DNA from: Sialis fuliginosa
Lineage: Eukaryota; Arthropoda; Insecta; Megaloptera; Sialidae
Assembly: GCA_961205875.1 (NCBI GenBank)
Contig: OY540810.1
Span: 21,886,001-21,950,000, forward strand
DNA: 64,000 bases
Direction of reading: 5' to 3'
Shown here: positions 12,259 through 23,850 of the stretch, piece by piece
Layout of the letters: the number at the start of each line of letters is the position of its first letter
Position numbering within the stretch: the stretch's first letter is position 1
Made by a program: the position numbers and the translations under genes
The notes under the pieces: generated by a model
The model's input: the letters and a program-made list of their open reading frames with translations, nothing else
What the model was told of the DNA's origin: nothing
The model's database searches: none

Positions 12259-14656
12259 ATGGAAAAGAGTTCTTGTTGCTGTAGCTGTTCTTTGAAAACA
12301 GGAATAAGTTTAATTGGATTGTATCAAATGGTATGTATAAGTACTAATACATACTTTACTCGTTTATACATTTTCTGTGTATTTTTATACTTACTAGAGA
12401 CATTTTTCTTGATTATTTCTATAATAAAAGCGCAACATTTTTTAAGCGATATAATACTTACTTGCCATCATCAGCCGCAGTAGAGCGTTTGTTTTATTTG
12501 CGACGATTGTAAACAATCCGCGTCGCCATGCCCTCACAGACGAGAATTTTAAAAAACTCGTAATTCTTAAAGCAAATAAAATAGGATTATAAACAATTTC
12601 GTGTTTTATTATAAACACAACCCTTAGTATCATTCAATATTGAAAATGTACTCGGTACTCTGTATATATACTATGTACTCGAGTACTTCTTGTTGTGTAC
12701 TTGTACTTGTTACTCGAGTACATTTTAGGCAGTGTACTTGTACTCGGTACTCGAGTACTTTTTGTTTGTAGTTGTAATGCCGTGTTCAGACCGAAAAAAC
12801 AAAACAGCAACATCGTGTCTTTTTGACAAAAGTGCAATAAAGCCTATGCATTTTTAAATACGACGTGTTTTCAAACACCGTGTTGCTGTTTTGTTTTCTT
12901 TGGTGTGAACACCGCATAACAGCTCTGAATTCAGTACATTTAGTTAAAAAATAGCCATAACTGGGGTCATATCTAAGACTGGTGCCAGTACCGTAGCTGA
13001 TGTGCTCTTTTTGCAAATATTTTAATTTTTGTTTGTTGTCGGTACAAGTACGTTGAAGAATGTGTGCAATCAATTAAAAATGTTTTTTTTTCAGATGGGC
13101 AGTTTGTTAAATATTGCCTTCTGTGTGTTTGGAGATCTATTTCGAGGTTTGTATCTGAAAATGTATTTAATTTTTTATTGATTGTATATCTATGTATGTA
13201 TGTTGAAAAATATTTTTCTACTTTTTATTTTCAAGATTTTGTTTTTAAGCCCGAATGGTTTCTTACTTTTTTATAAGTAATTCTTCTTTTTATTCTTAAT
13301 GAATTATTACCGGCTGGCTTAGCCTTTTTTGGCCTTTCATTGCTGATTTAGTCAATTACAATATATTTAACACATTCATGTTTAATACGTGGACACACGA
13401 TGGGAATATGATTGGCTTAGCCATTTCTAACAGCTTCTATAGGGACATAAGAAGGAATGAAAAGTTACTGAAAGACCAATCATAGCAGGTAGATACACAC
13501 ATATGACAGGGATTATACGAATCATAAAAGGATGTAATTACATCAACTTTTTTTCTTATTTCTAATCGTAGAACATAATACAATCCTGGTCTAAACTTTA
13601 GATAATCATTGGTTGATACTGGAAATTGATAACACATATTACTACTAATTTGGGTATCAAATTTAATTACTGTATCACAATGGGTTCTCCAGATATTAAA
13701 TAAAAAATAATTTTAAGTAAAATCTTTGGGGGTCTATTGTCTATAACTCCCAAAGATTTTTCGGTCACATGGTCATATGAACTTTTTTGCTTGAAATATT
13801 TGTTCCGATCAACTGTTTGTCCCACCTGATATGAATCACCTGTATTTATATTTTTTTCAGATCAAATAATACTTTTGACAATCAAAGGCACTATATCAGC
13901 TTTTGAATCACTTTTTGCTATTATTTTGTTAGTTGGTGTCCTTAAGGTAAATTGAAAATATATTAATCAAATTTATTTATATAGGTATTTAATTGTTTTT
14001 AGGAAATTGCAAGTTATCTTAAACTATGGGTTGTTTCCGAATTAGTTTCAATAATTATTATGTTTACTCTATATGCATTTCTTATTAGTTTACATCCTAT
14101 TGAAAACATAGGAATAATACCATTAATGTATTTCATTCTTAGCGAAAGTATGTATGTTTAAATCAAGCGCTGAATCTAACAATCAACTAATTAATTTTAG
14201 TACTTACTCATCATTACTAACTCAACTACAGTTTAGTTTTACATAACTTTTGTGTTTTCAAATTAAAAAAAATGTTTGTTCTTAATTTTCAGGGAATTTT
14301 TTAAACGCCTCACACATATATATGAATAGATACAAGTAGACATCTTATTAATTAGTTTTTCTATCATAATATTCGTGTATGTTTCAAAAAAAACTTATAT
14401 ATAACAATTAGTGCTGTTTTTTTGAAATATTTACTTTGTAACAATATTAATTATCACTTTATTTTTATAGATATATAGGTAAAGTTATTAATATTATATA
14501 TATTGAATTCTTTCAGGTCTTTCATTATATTTTATTGATGTAGTGCGGAAGTATCGATCGGAACTTCTAAAAATACCAATTAGTGACTATAATTCCGACC
14601 AAAATTCTATGAGACTGAATAATTTACAAATCCCACCATCCCAGGATTATACATAA
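12259..14656 (+). CDS. Gene B: four-TM small membrane protein, CCCSCSLKTG motif
   Basis: Five exons join in frame: 12259-12330, 13095-13146, 13861-13946, 14003-14147 and 14517-14656 (stop TAA 14654), giving 164 residues. Phases are 0, 1, 0, 1. The protein starts MEKSSCCCSCSLKTGISLIG, the Cys-rich signature shared with genes C and E. Helices are expected at about residues 13-37 (over the exon 1/2 junction), 44-70, 78-100 and 110-130. The last exon is long (140 nt against 65-68 nt in the others) and gives a cytosolic-looking polar tail ending PPSQDYT. Exon 2 is only 52 nt, against 94-103 nt in C to E, so the loop between helices 1 and 2 is about 15 residues shorter. The exon 3 acceptor lies directly after a transposable-element end (13580-13852). 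The start codon is chosen because it gives the family motif in place. Function is unknown. Confidence 0.88.
12650..12770. repeat. Degenerate GTACTCGAGTAC tandem repeat
   Basis: TACTCGGTACTC, GTACTCGAGTAC and GTACTTGTACTT units follow each other. The palindromic CTCGAG core occurs three times. It lies in intron 1 of gene B. Confidence 0.75.
12779..12917. mobile_element. MITE, 140 bp, with GCCGTGTTCAGACC ends
   Basis: The left arm GCCGTGTTCAGACC..AAACAAAACAGCAACA pairs with the right arm TGTTGCTGTTTTGTTTTC..GGTGTGAACACCGC. It lies in intron 1 of gene B. Confidence 0.8.
12926..13003. repeat. Copy of the right end of the 6217-6740 element
   Basis: AATTCAGTACATTTA..AACTGGGGTC..AAGACTGGTGCCAGTACC matches 6670-6739 closely. 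It lies about 90 nt upstream of exon 2 of gene B, as its relative lies about 90 nt upstream of the last exon of gene A. Confidence 0.75.
13580..13852. mobile_element. Half copy of the 35155-36350 inverted-repeat element
   Basis: From AATCCTGGTCTAAACTTTAG through GGGTTCTCCAGATATTAAAT to GTCCCACCTGATATGAATCA the sequence follows the right arm of the element at 35155-36350. It ends about 8 nt before the exon 3 acceptor of gene B. Confidence 0.85.
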
Positions 14657-16373
14657 ATTAAATATACCTAGGTATCATTGTGTCTTTTTCAGCTGTAAGT
14701 ACTATACAATTTTACTTATACATTTTTTAAATAATAAAAATAATAAAATCAATATTTCTAGGATGGTTAGAATAAAAACGAGACATATGTATAATGTTTA
14801 TTAAATATAAACATTTTTGTGTGTGCTGAGAATACAAATCAACGTTGGTAACTGTGTTTCCATTGACAATATGTGATAGGTTGGAAGTACGGATGTAAAG
14901 AGAATTGGGTCCTTTGTTGATAATGATCCTTAGTGTGTTTTAGCATTTTTTTTGTGTTGTGTAAGTTTGTAAATTATTCGACCTAAAAAAGAAATAATGC
15001 ACATGTTTTGTATGTTTTCATAAATATTTAAAATAAAATGAATTATTATAAAATTAACATTTTTTTAAATTTTACGACACCAATGACTTGTTGATTTGTA
15101 ATTTATGAAAAACTAGCCCAGTAAAATTAGATTTTTTTCCGGAATTAATATTCATCTCTATTGTTTTAGCACTATTCGATGGTAAATGATGCCCTTATAA
15201 AATTTTAAACTATGTAATTGTAAGATCAATATAATCAGCCATTCCGTAATGTTAAAACTATATTGTAGGCAAAAAACAGTACAGTCTTACTCTCTAAGTA
15301 GCATAACTAAATATTTAATCCGTTCTGATGTTATAAATACAGGTTGGGGCATAAAAAATATTACAGATTTTTATCTCACAGAACCATACCTATATTTGAA
15401 AAAAATGTTTGAACCAAAAAATGTTTAGTTGTGAGGGAATAATCGAGTAGTAATATTTATTTGATATTTTAACGTGGCCTTCAAGGTTATGTGAAGGTCA
15501 GCATCATTAAAAAAAAGAACCTATAGTTTTTATTTAGTAATCTTATTCTACGTGAAAAAACACGAATCTTTTATTGGAAACTTTTTTTTAATAACCTAAG
15601 ATTTCCAAGATATCTAACAAAATAATTCGAGATTTTGGACTTTCAAGATTTTTAACTCAGAAACCATAAACTTTAGAAAAAAAGTAGAAAACATAAAAAA
15701 TGTATATTATGTTATATTGTAACTTACTTTGTCTGTCTGTCTGTTTATTAACTTTTCACAGCTTGACCGCTGAACCGATCTTGATGAAATTTGACAGGGA
15801 GATAGCTTGCATCCTGAGGATGAAGATAGGCTACTTCTTATCATGCAAAATTAAATAGATAAAAAAAATACAAATTCCACATGAACGAAGTCGCGGGTAA
15901 CATATATAGTAATAAATAAAATTAAAATACAGTCGTGGCTGTACGGGGCGCACCCTAACGCAAAAACTTTAATTAATTTAAAAATTAAAATATGAAACTA
16001 TAATATATAATATATTTTTTAAATGTGCGTTACTAGGAAAAATTCTACATAAAATAATGTCAATAACTTTTTGACATAAATGGAAATTATTTTGACAGAT
16101 GATGTAAATTTAAATTTTTTGTTCATTTTAATTTATTTGGAATAGGTATCATCAATCCATATTATCCAAAAATAATTATTTCTATAGTCCTCAAATCAAT
16201 GAAAAAGATAACAATATAAGGTAATATAGTATTTTATTTGTATATACATATATCAATTTTAATCACATTTCAATTAATAACCTATAATTGTTCAACAATT
16301 CGCTCATGCGAATTTCACCTATTACGTAAGCATCATATAAACTAACTCAAAAGCGAAATATAATATTTATACA
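14657..16373. other. Intergenic B-C with repeats
   Basis: No gene was seen. It includes a minus-strand copy of the LINE/SINE-like repeat (15730-15905) and AATAAA motifs within 100-400 nt of the gene B stop codon. Confidence 0.5.
15730..15905 (-). repeat. LINE/SINE-like dispersed repeat, minus strand
   Basis: It starts TCTGTCTGTTTATTAACTTT and continues with GAACCGATCTTGATGAAATT and GACAGGGAGATAGCTTGC, the reverse complement of the end of the copy at 2966-3735. It ends CGAAGTCGCGGGTAACA. Confidence 0.75.
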
Positions 16374-16543
16374 TAATAACAAATTGATTGTCTAAACGTC
16401 AAAAAATATTGAGATAACGACATCGTTCTCACATTTTGTTCTTTCTTAATAGCCTGACGATGATTCTGTGAATTGAAAGCTTGCGATACTTATTCTTCAA
16501 TCAAATTTTTGACGTTTAGACAATCAATTTGTTATTATTTAAT
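16374..16543. mobile_element. Full-length MITE with TAATAACAAATTGATTGTCT ends
   Basis: The two ends (about 30 nt: TAATAACAAATTGATTG.. and ..CAATCAATTTGTTATTA) are near-perfect inverted repeats around a 100-nt centre. The centre holds CTGACGATGATTCTGTGAAT. Partial copies are at 6926-7032 and 9682-9777. It lies about 150 nt upstream of gene C. Confidence 0.85.
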
Positions 16544-16693
16544 ATAAACTATACATAGTTATTATATAACAGTATATCTATTTTAAATGTATTTGTTTAT
16601 AATTTCAGCTTATAATATAATATCCTCCTAATAGTTTAATTTTGGCATATGGATTAGAAAGATTAACTATTCTGCGATTATTAAATAAATATT

Positions 16694-19636
16694 ATGGAGA
16701 TACCAATATTAGAAACAAGTTGTTGTGGTTGTAGTCTACAAACAGGGACAAAAATTATTGGTTGGTACCATTTCGTAAGTATTATTTATAAATATAAATA
16801 CTTCCGTCAATTTCCATTACCACATTGCCTTTTGAATGACTGTACATTAGGGTAGTCCTTATATGGGGTTAGGACGAATTTTGACCGGGCCGCCCCCCAA
16901 ATCAGCTTCAAATAATTCAAAAAGAATGTGGAAAAAGTTTCAACCCTCTATCTAAAAAAATTGCCATTACCAGAGGAGGGTGATTTTCCCATTTGAAATA
17001 CACGTTTTTTTTCGATTTTTTAAAGACCTGCGTACTAGAGTGTCTTAAATTCTTTCTAAAAATCTAGAATACTCATGAAAGCATCCCTGGTACTCATATT
17101 CCATATCTTGATGGATAAAGTAAACTTCTGATTCAACGTCGACAGCTATATGGGTCATTGGGTCCATTTTTTTTAAATTTTCAGTTTTATTTTATTTTTA
17201 CTACCCGCTGTAAGCCATACTTGTATAAATAAAGAAACTTATTGGTTTTTGGAACATCGAAGAGCTCAAACTTTCATTGTAAGAGGATTTTGTAAACAGA
17301 CTTCACATTTAAGACAGATAATTAAATTTTCTTAGTAGTATTTGAACCAAAAATGAATTAATTATTTTCAAAATGGCGGCCAAACTTTAAATTTAGCATA
17401 AAAAATATATTTTTTTGTTTGACCGCAATTTTGAAAGACATACAATTATTTTTGGTTGAAATACTAATATAAAGGTTGTAGAAAATTAAATTATGTGTCT
17501 AAAATGTGAAATAAGACGTTGATCGGGCATTCCGTTCATTAGATACAGCTGTTTACAAAATCCATATATTTCGAAATTTTGGGTCCTTCAATGAGGGTGT
17601 TCCGGGCCCTTCTTTGCAAGGAAGTTTTCAGGAAATATACATCTCGGTATTTTCTAACTACTGACAATATTTGGTGGGATCTATAGGGACTTTTGGTACA
17701 TTATTTATAAAGAGAAAATGAAGGTGTATACAAATATTCAGCTCCTTGCGAATTTTTCCCCAGACACATCTATTTTTCGTCTAAATGTACTGGACTACTA
17801 ATGATACTACTTTGAAAATGAGCATTTTTTTCAATAAAATTATAAACTAAGATTTCATTTAAGAATGCAGTGTTTTCCGGGGTTTTGACGGTACGAATCG
17901 TGCATTTTACCGTCAAAAACCACGACAACCACTGCATTTTTAATGAAATAGAGTATAGATGTTCCATTTATTTTCTCATTAGTCTATTTTTAATAACCGC
18001 ATAAAAAGAACTACAATTGATAGGAAATCGAATTAAAAAATCGTTTGAGCGATTAAAATCACTTTAAAAATGTCATTATAATTATTTGGGATTAATTAAA
18101 AGGATAATTTTTAATTTTAATTTGAGATCGTAGCTGTAATACAATTAACAATATATACATCTGCCGCTGAAATGGTCGATGATGAAATATTAAGAAACCG
18201 AGACCCAGATCAAAATATAATATTAAGAGGTATGATGGAACTTTGATATTACAGTCTTGATTTTGATTTCATTATTATTTTTAAATTATAGGCACAAAGT
18301 CAACATTACTAGCTGCCGCAATAATAGCAGCGCTACAGACACTTTTCGCTCTTTTCTTAATAATTGGTTCTCATAAGGTTTGTTCTTTTTTATATTTGAA
18401 CAATTTTATATTTTTATAGTTGTACAATTATTTTTTATATTTGTCCGAAAGTTAGAAACAGGTATATTTTTTCGTGTACCAAAACATAATTATTAGTGCG
18501 TTAGAAGAGACCGTTTTGAGTAATTCGCACCTCAAAAAGATGGAACTCTTATAGAATCACATTGTTGTCCATCTGTTTGACTAACCGTCCGTCAAGACCC
18601 TTTTTCTCAGGAATAGCTAGAGATATCAAATTAAAATAAATATCAAATACTAAGATCTACCATACAGCCCTATAGTCGTGTAAAAATCCAAGTTTCTAAC
18701 TCAATGCAATATAAAGATACGAACTTTCAAAGCGTATTTTGATACTGACTGACTCACTGATCATCAAAACATATAAGGTTACTTTCCGTTGACCTAGAAT
18801 CTTGAAATTAATTATTTGATATTAATTTCAATTTGATACCTCTAGCAGTTCCTGAGAAAAATGGTCTTGACAGACGGAGAACAAAGTGATTCTATAAGGG
18901 TTCCATTTTTTCATTTTGAGGTACGGAACCCTCAAAACGATCTCTTCGAACGCACTGATAATAAAGTTTTGATACACAGAAAAATATATCTGCTTCCAAA
19001 CTTTTGGACGGTATAGTGTACATACTATTGTATGTGATAATATTTATATACTTATGTATGTTGTCCACGTTGTTGTATTTCTTTCGATTTTTATCTTCTT
19101 CAAAAGTATTTCAGTAACACTTTTGAAGAAGACGACATGAAAGTCAAAACAAAATTAAAAATTAAAATAAAAAAAAGCGATACCTGATTTCAATCTTTCT
19201 TTATTGATACATTAATTTTAGGAAAAGTCTTCACTGATCCAACCTTGGTTGTTTTTGCAAGTTGTGTTGATAACGCCAAATATTGTATTTTACATAATTT
19301 TAGCAGTCTCAAATTTATCAAGAGCGCAATTTGGAAGTGCAATTGTTAATATCATCACACTGTTTGTTTCCGAAGGTATGAATTTTATTTACGTGGAACC
19401 CCAAACTGTAACAAATAAGAGTTAAGAATAATTTTAGTGAGAATCCCTATTTTTCAGTTACTATTTCATGACCTAAGACTATCAATATTATATAGTATAG
19501 TATATATAAAGTAGTGTACAAACTTTGCATGAACGTATTCTCATTTGTGAATTTTTTATGATTTTTAGGGTTGATAATATATTTCGTCATTGTTGTTAAT
19601 AGTTATTTATACCAACTGGCTGGAAGAGGAAGATGA
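16694..19636 (+). CDS. Gene C: four-TM small membrane protein, CCGCSLQTG motif
   Basis: Five exons join in frame: 16694-16774, 18127-18229, 18292-18377, 19222-19375 and 19569-19636 (stop TGA 19634), giving 163 residues with phases 0, 1, 0, 1. The N-terminus is MEIPILETSCCGCSLQTGTK followed by IIGWYHF. Helix 1 spans the exon 1/2 junction, a polar loop MVDDEILRNRDPDQN follows, helix 2 is in exon 3 (LLAAAIIAALQTLFALFLIIG), helix 3 starts after PWLFLQVV, and helix 4 spans the last junction. The exon 2 acceptor must be TTGAG at 18122-18126; the nearby TAG at 18131 would put a stop codon in frame. It is the cleanest member of the array and the best query for homology searches. The family looks like the insect four-TM proteins near LAPTM4/DUF4728, which is recall only. 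Function is unknown. Confidence 0.9.
17855..17956. repeat. Imperfect palindrome in intron 1 of gene C
   Basis: ATGCAGTGTTTTCCGGGGTT and TTGACGGTA pair with TACCGTCAAAA..ACCACTGCAT. It is probably an eroded mini-element. The rest of intron 1 (16775-18126) shows nothing else clear. Confidence 0.6.
18440..19012. mobile_element. 0.57 kb inverted-repeat element in intron 3 of gene C
   Basis: The left arm (TTATTAGTGCGTTAGAAGAG then ACCGTTTTGAG) pairs with the right arm (CTCAAAACGATCTCTTCGAA then CGCACTGATAATAA). The inner parts TTTTTCTCAGGAATAGCTAG and CTAGCAGTTCCTGAGAAAAA also pair. A related half is at 43108-43390. Confidence 0.85.
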
Positions 19637-20629
19637 TGAATGTCAAATGTTCCTTAATTCATTTGCTTATGTATATTGTAATTAACTTTATATAAATATG
19701 ACCTGTACTTTTTTATACTTATAAGAAAAAAAAATTATATAGGTATTTTTATTAATCAATCATAATTTTATTCATAGTTTATTTTACTAATGAGTGAATA
19801 GCATAGCATATATTTAAAGTAGCCAAGTCTCACTCACAGCCGTATATTGTGTTTTTATCAATCAATATACGAGTACATTTCATATTATTACAATATGTTC
19901 AATTTTAATTTTATTTATTTATGTCTGCTAAAAAATAATTCATAAATAAATTTTTGAATAAATGGTAACACCGCCGGTTTGGCTAAAAATGGCGACACTG
20001 TCATAACTCTTACAAGAGTATTCTAGACAGGGTTAGTTAAAAAATTTACCTGTATTCATAACTTAGATTAAGCCAATTTTACCTATCATTTTGGCATCCA
20101 TTTTTTGTTGCAATCGCGTATCTAAAAATGATAATTTTTAAGTACTTGATAAGCTAAGCTAATTCTTCGTTGAAAAATAAAACAAACCGGTTGATTTTAT
20201 CAGTTCAGTTATTACCTTTACATTTGATAGATCTGTTTTTTTTTTTTTTTGTAAATAATTGTACAGTAATATAACTCATTATTTTGTGATACTCTCAACT
20301 ATATATAACTAAAATACCACAGAAGGTAAGTAAAAATATTATTTTGGATTATTTTGCTTGTTATGTAGATTTGTTTTAATAATGGTTAATTTTGTAATTT
20401 GTATTTGAGGACGTTAATTAATATGTATTTAATAGTTACATGCCTCGTATATATTATTCACAAATTAAATAGCCGTTTATTGAGAAAATTTGGTTCACTT
20501 TTACTAAATTTATATAATCACATTTATCAGTTATCTATAAATAGTTCCATATAATATAATCTCCTATATATATATACCTATATATACAAAAAAAATCGAC
20601 CAAGCAATACACGAGTGTATATCATAAGG

Positions 20630-21235
20630 GTTCCGAAGTACGTACTACGAGGACTGTTTAGAGCAACTTACGGCTGCATTTTTGAGTTAAAAAAAAATTA
20701 CATAGGGTAAAATTTTACTAATTGTGATTTACATTTTGATACCCCACACGTCTATATATGAATAAATAAAAATTACTATGAGAAATGATATTGTTGACTT
20801 TAGTATTTGTCTTTTGTAGTATCACCAAAGCTCTGTTACCAAATTTTTTCGTAATTTTTGAGTCAGTAGTTACCGAGCTAGAGGGGCAGGGGCAAAATTA
20901 TTACTACTTAGGGTATCTCGCAGACATCATTTTTGAGTTAGAAAAAAATAAGAAAAAGTATCAAATTTCACTGGTCTGGTTATACATTTTGACATAACAC
21001 ATACCTTGGTATATTTTTTGCCTAGCTTTAACTCTTTAGTGTTCCCTAAAAAAAATGTTTCTTAACATCTTTACTACCTAGAGTTCAGAGGGCATAACTT
21101 TACATGTTCTATAAAAAAAATTCAAGTTTCCAGATTATGTGGTTTACGAGATATTTTGCTTTGATTGAAAAGGATGGACGATTGCACGGACGACAAAGTG
21201 AGATTAATAGGGTTCCTTCAGAACCTTAAAAAACG
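20630..21235 (+). repeat. Dispersed repeat ending ..ATTAATAGGGTTCCTTC
   Basis: It starts GGGTTCCGAAGTACGTACTA and ends GACGACAAAGTGAGATTAAT followed by AGGGTTCCTTC. A minus-strand copy lies at 39830-40310, and shorter relatives occur at 22040-22405, 33855-33960 and 54730-54900. Confidence 0.75.
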
Positions 21236-21619
21236 CCTTTTAGTATAAAAGTACAACTTTAAAATGTAGAAAACATTTCATAAATAGCAACAAAAAAAAT
21301 CTTAACATCAGTAGGAACTGTTCATGCATGTATACATATTGCATATGTCTAATATTCTTTAGATTGAATTAATATGTAATTTAAAAAAAATTCTATACAT
21401 TAATGCCTGTTTTCAATAAACATAGATATTATATTTTTATTTCTAGAAGTCTAGTATATTAAAGCCCAATATTTAAGAAGCCTACTTTCAAAATAGTAGT
21501 CTATACTGTGTTTTATTTTATCTGGCAGAACTGTACATTAGTGTACATGTACCTACTTAAGTATTATTTTGAATAATTGTAGGTAGGTACTTGTACTGAA
21601 GTACATTTTTGTATTATAC

Positions 21620-21780
21620 AGTGTCTGTTATATCAGGTGAAACAAACTTAAACAGTTTATCGAAAAAAATATTTCAAGAAAAAAAGTTCATATAAACATG
21701 TGTCCGGATATTCTTCGTTAGTTTTTATTTAATATTTTGACAACCCATTATAAAATTTGTGTTTGTCTTGACCTGAAACG
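21620..21780. repeat. Fragment of the 35155-36350 element
   Basis: It carries TATATCAGGTGAAACAAAC, then GTGTCCGGATATTC and TTTTTATTTAATATT, in the order of the left arm at 35160-35330. Confidence 0.65.
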
Positions 21781-23307
21781 GAAAGATCGAGTGAAAATTT
21801 TGAAATCAGAGAACAATTTTTAGCTTTACAAAACGATCGCAAAGTTTCTCGTATCTTCGATAATAAAACAACTCATAGCAAAGATACAACGCATTTTATT
21901 AATTATTGAATAAAAATCACAATTGCCTTTAGTTTAAAGTAAGATTTGGAAAAAATAATGGTAATGGTTGATGTTTGAAATTTTTATATTTATTAAAATT
22001 AGTTACTTATTTTGTTAATGTATAACAGTAATATTGCATAACGTACTACGAGGACTGTTAGAGCCATTTACGGCTACATTTTTTAGTTAGAAAAAAAAAT
22101 TAAATTAAAAAAAGGGCGGCGGATGGCCACATCGAGTAAAACTTAGTTTAAAAGCTTGTAGATTTTTTTCTCTTTAAAAAACGATCACAAAGCTTCAAAT
22201 ATCTTTGATATAACGAGGATACAAAATTAATAATTTCGAATGAGTAAGTAGAGAATATATGAATATATGAGTACGCTGTGCATTTCTTGTGCCATTATAT
22301 CCAGTCTTCTACGATCGGTTCCTTGAAGATTTCTGAGCAAGTTTCTAGCTTATGTAGTTTACTAGATATTTAATTAATAGGGTTTCTTCGGAACCCTAAT
22401 AAATAAAGTAAACTTACAAAACGAAATGTTGGACAAAAATGCGCGCAGACTCTTGCACGTTTTGATACTGCGCACTTTTGCACTATTCTGACTAAACAAC
22501 TTTGAAACGTCACTAGTGACATATATTGAAAGGGATGCTCAAATCACTCGAACAACAAATAATTCGATGTAAATAATAGTGATGTAACTAAAATAAACAG
22601 AAAAAGTAGCTTACTTTTCTAATCTTTAATACAATCCTATTTATAAAAATTCTAAATATTACATCGCAGTGGTCAAAATCACTTTTTTAAATTTAAATCT
22701 CTGTAAATGACTATAAAAACACGTATAGTTTTTTGTCGGTGTACTTGTCATGTCAGGAGACATTGCTCTATGATTAGATAATAGTTCTGTGTACTCTTGT
22801 ACACCTTATATTCTTGTTGTAAGATTAAAAATAAGAAAAAAAGTTAATGTAAACATGTATTTCTCTTAATATGAATCCTCGAAGACCTATTGCCAGTTGT
22901 ATTACTGTAACTACGTAGGTACTTTACTAATTTGACTAAAAAACGAAACTATTTGTTAATAAGAATACAGTTTTGGAAGTATATAAACATGTGTATTTCT
23001 CGTAAATGGTTGATCTTATGACAAAAATTAAGAAAGTATAATTTTGTATAGAAAGTGGCAAACCTAGAAAAAAATTAAAAACAAAAAAAAAAGGTTCAAT
23101 AAATTATTTTAATATATTTATTTTAATATATTTTTCTCCAATGTCTTTTAAAAGAGATTACAAAATGTACTAACTGGAAATCTGTTTCATTTTTATAGTA
23201 TAATGTGAGTTATCAAGTCCACTACTAAAATTCACATGTTTTTTACTTTCTTCTTTTCTATAACTGAATTACATAACAAAATAGTTTTCTTTCAGTTACA
23301 AACTTGA

Positions 23308-23334
23308 ACCCGAACCCGAACCCGAACCCGAACC
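23308..23334. repeat. CCCGAA hexamer run
   Basis: There are four tandem GAACCC units, with degenerate ones to about 23370. It is too short and too internal to be a telomere. Confidence 0.8.
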
Positions 23335-23850
23335 AACATTTATATTTGAACCCGAATCCTTCCCGAACCATAAATAAATTCCGGTTCAAGTCCCTGGATT
23401 TAAACCATTAAATTGTCAATCTAGAATTTTATCGGCTATAAGGTTACATAAAACACATTTTAAATGTGTCATAAACTATTCTTGTACAAAAAGTCATTTA
23501 AATTTTTTGATGTATTTTAATCAAACAAAACTTTTTGAACAACCCAGTTACAAATTATTTATTTTAAAATGGTCATAAACATATTAAATTATCACGTCGA
23601 TTAATAAACAAATTTTATACGAAAACAAATTCTGACACAATTTTTAATCCAAAAGATAATTTACCTTTTCTTATCATTATTTTAGCAAATATGATAACAA
23701 TTAAGCATACGTATGTTTCTTTGAAATTTCATTCTAAAAGGTACCTTTTTAATGATAAGAAAGATAATTAGTGTTTCTAGGTACATAGAAAGCATTTATA
23801 ATGTGCTAAAAAATAAAAATATTATTATTTTTTTTTTTTGTTGTAGTGAA

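Larger units (their letters stand above)
19637..23850. other. Intergenic C-D, repeat-rich
   Basis: No gene was recognised. It contains a reverse copy of the 9930 repeat (19820-20030), a dispersed repeat (20630-21235, relative at 22040-22405), a fragment of the 35155 element (21620-21780) and a CCCGAA run (23308-23334). Confidence 0.5.

Noticed and set aside
12786-13073. Minus-strand 95-codon frame
   Set aside because: It lies over a MITE and a repeat end in the intron of gene B and shows no domain.
23308-23334. Telomeric repeat
   Set aside because: There are only four CCCGAA units within intergenic DNA, and this is not the insect TTAGG type.
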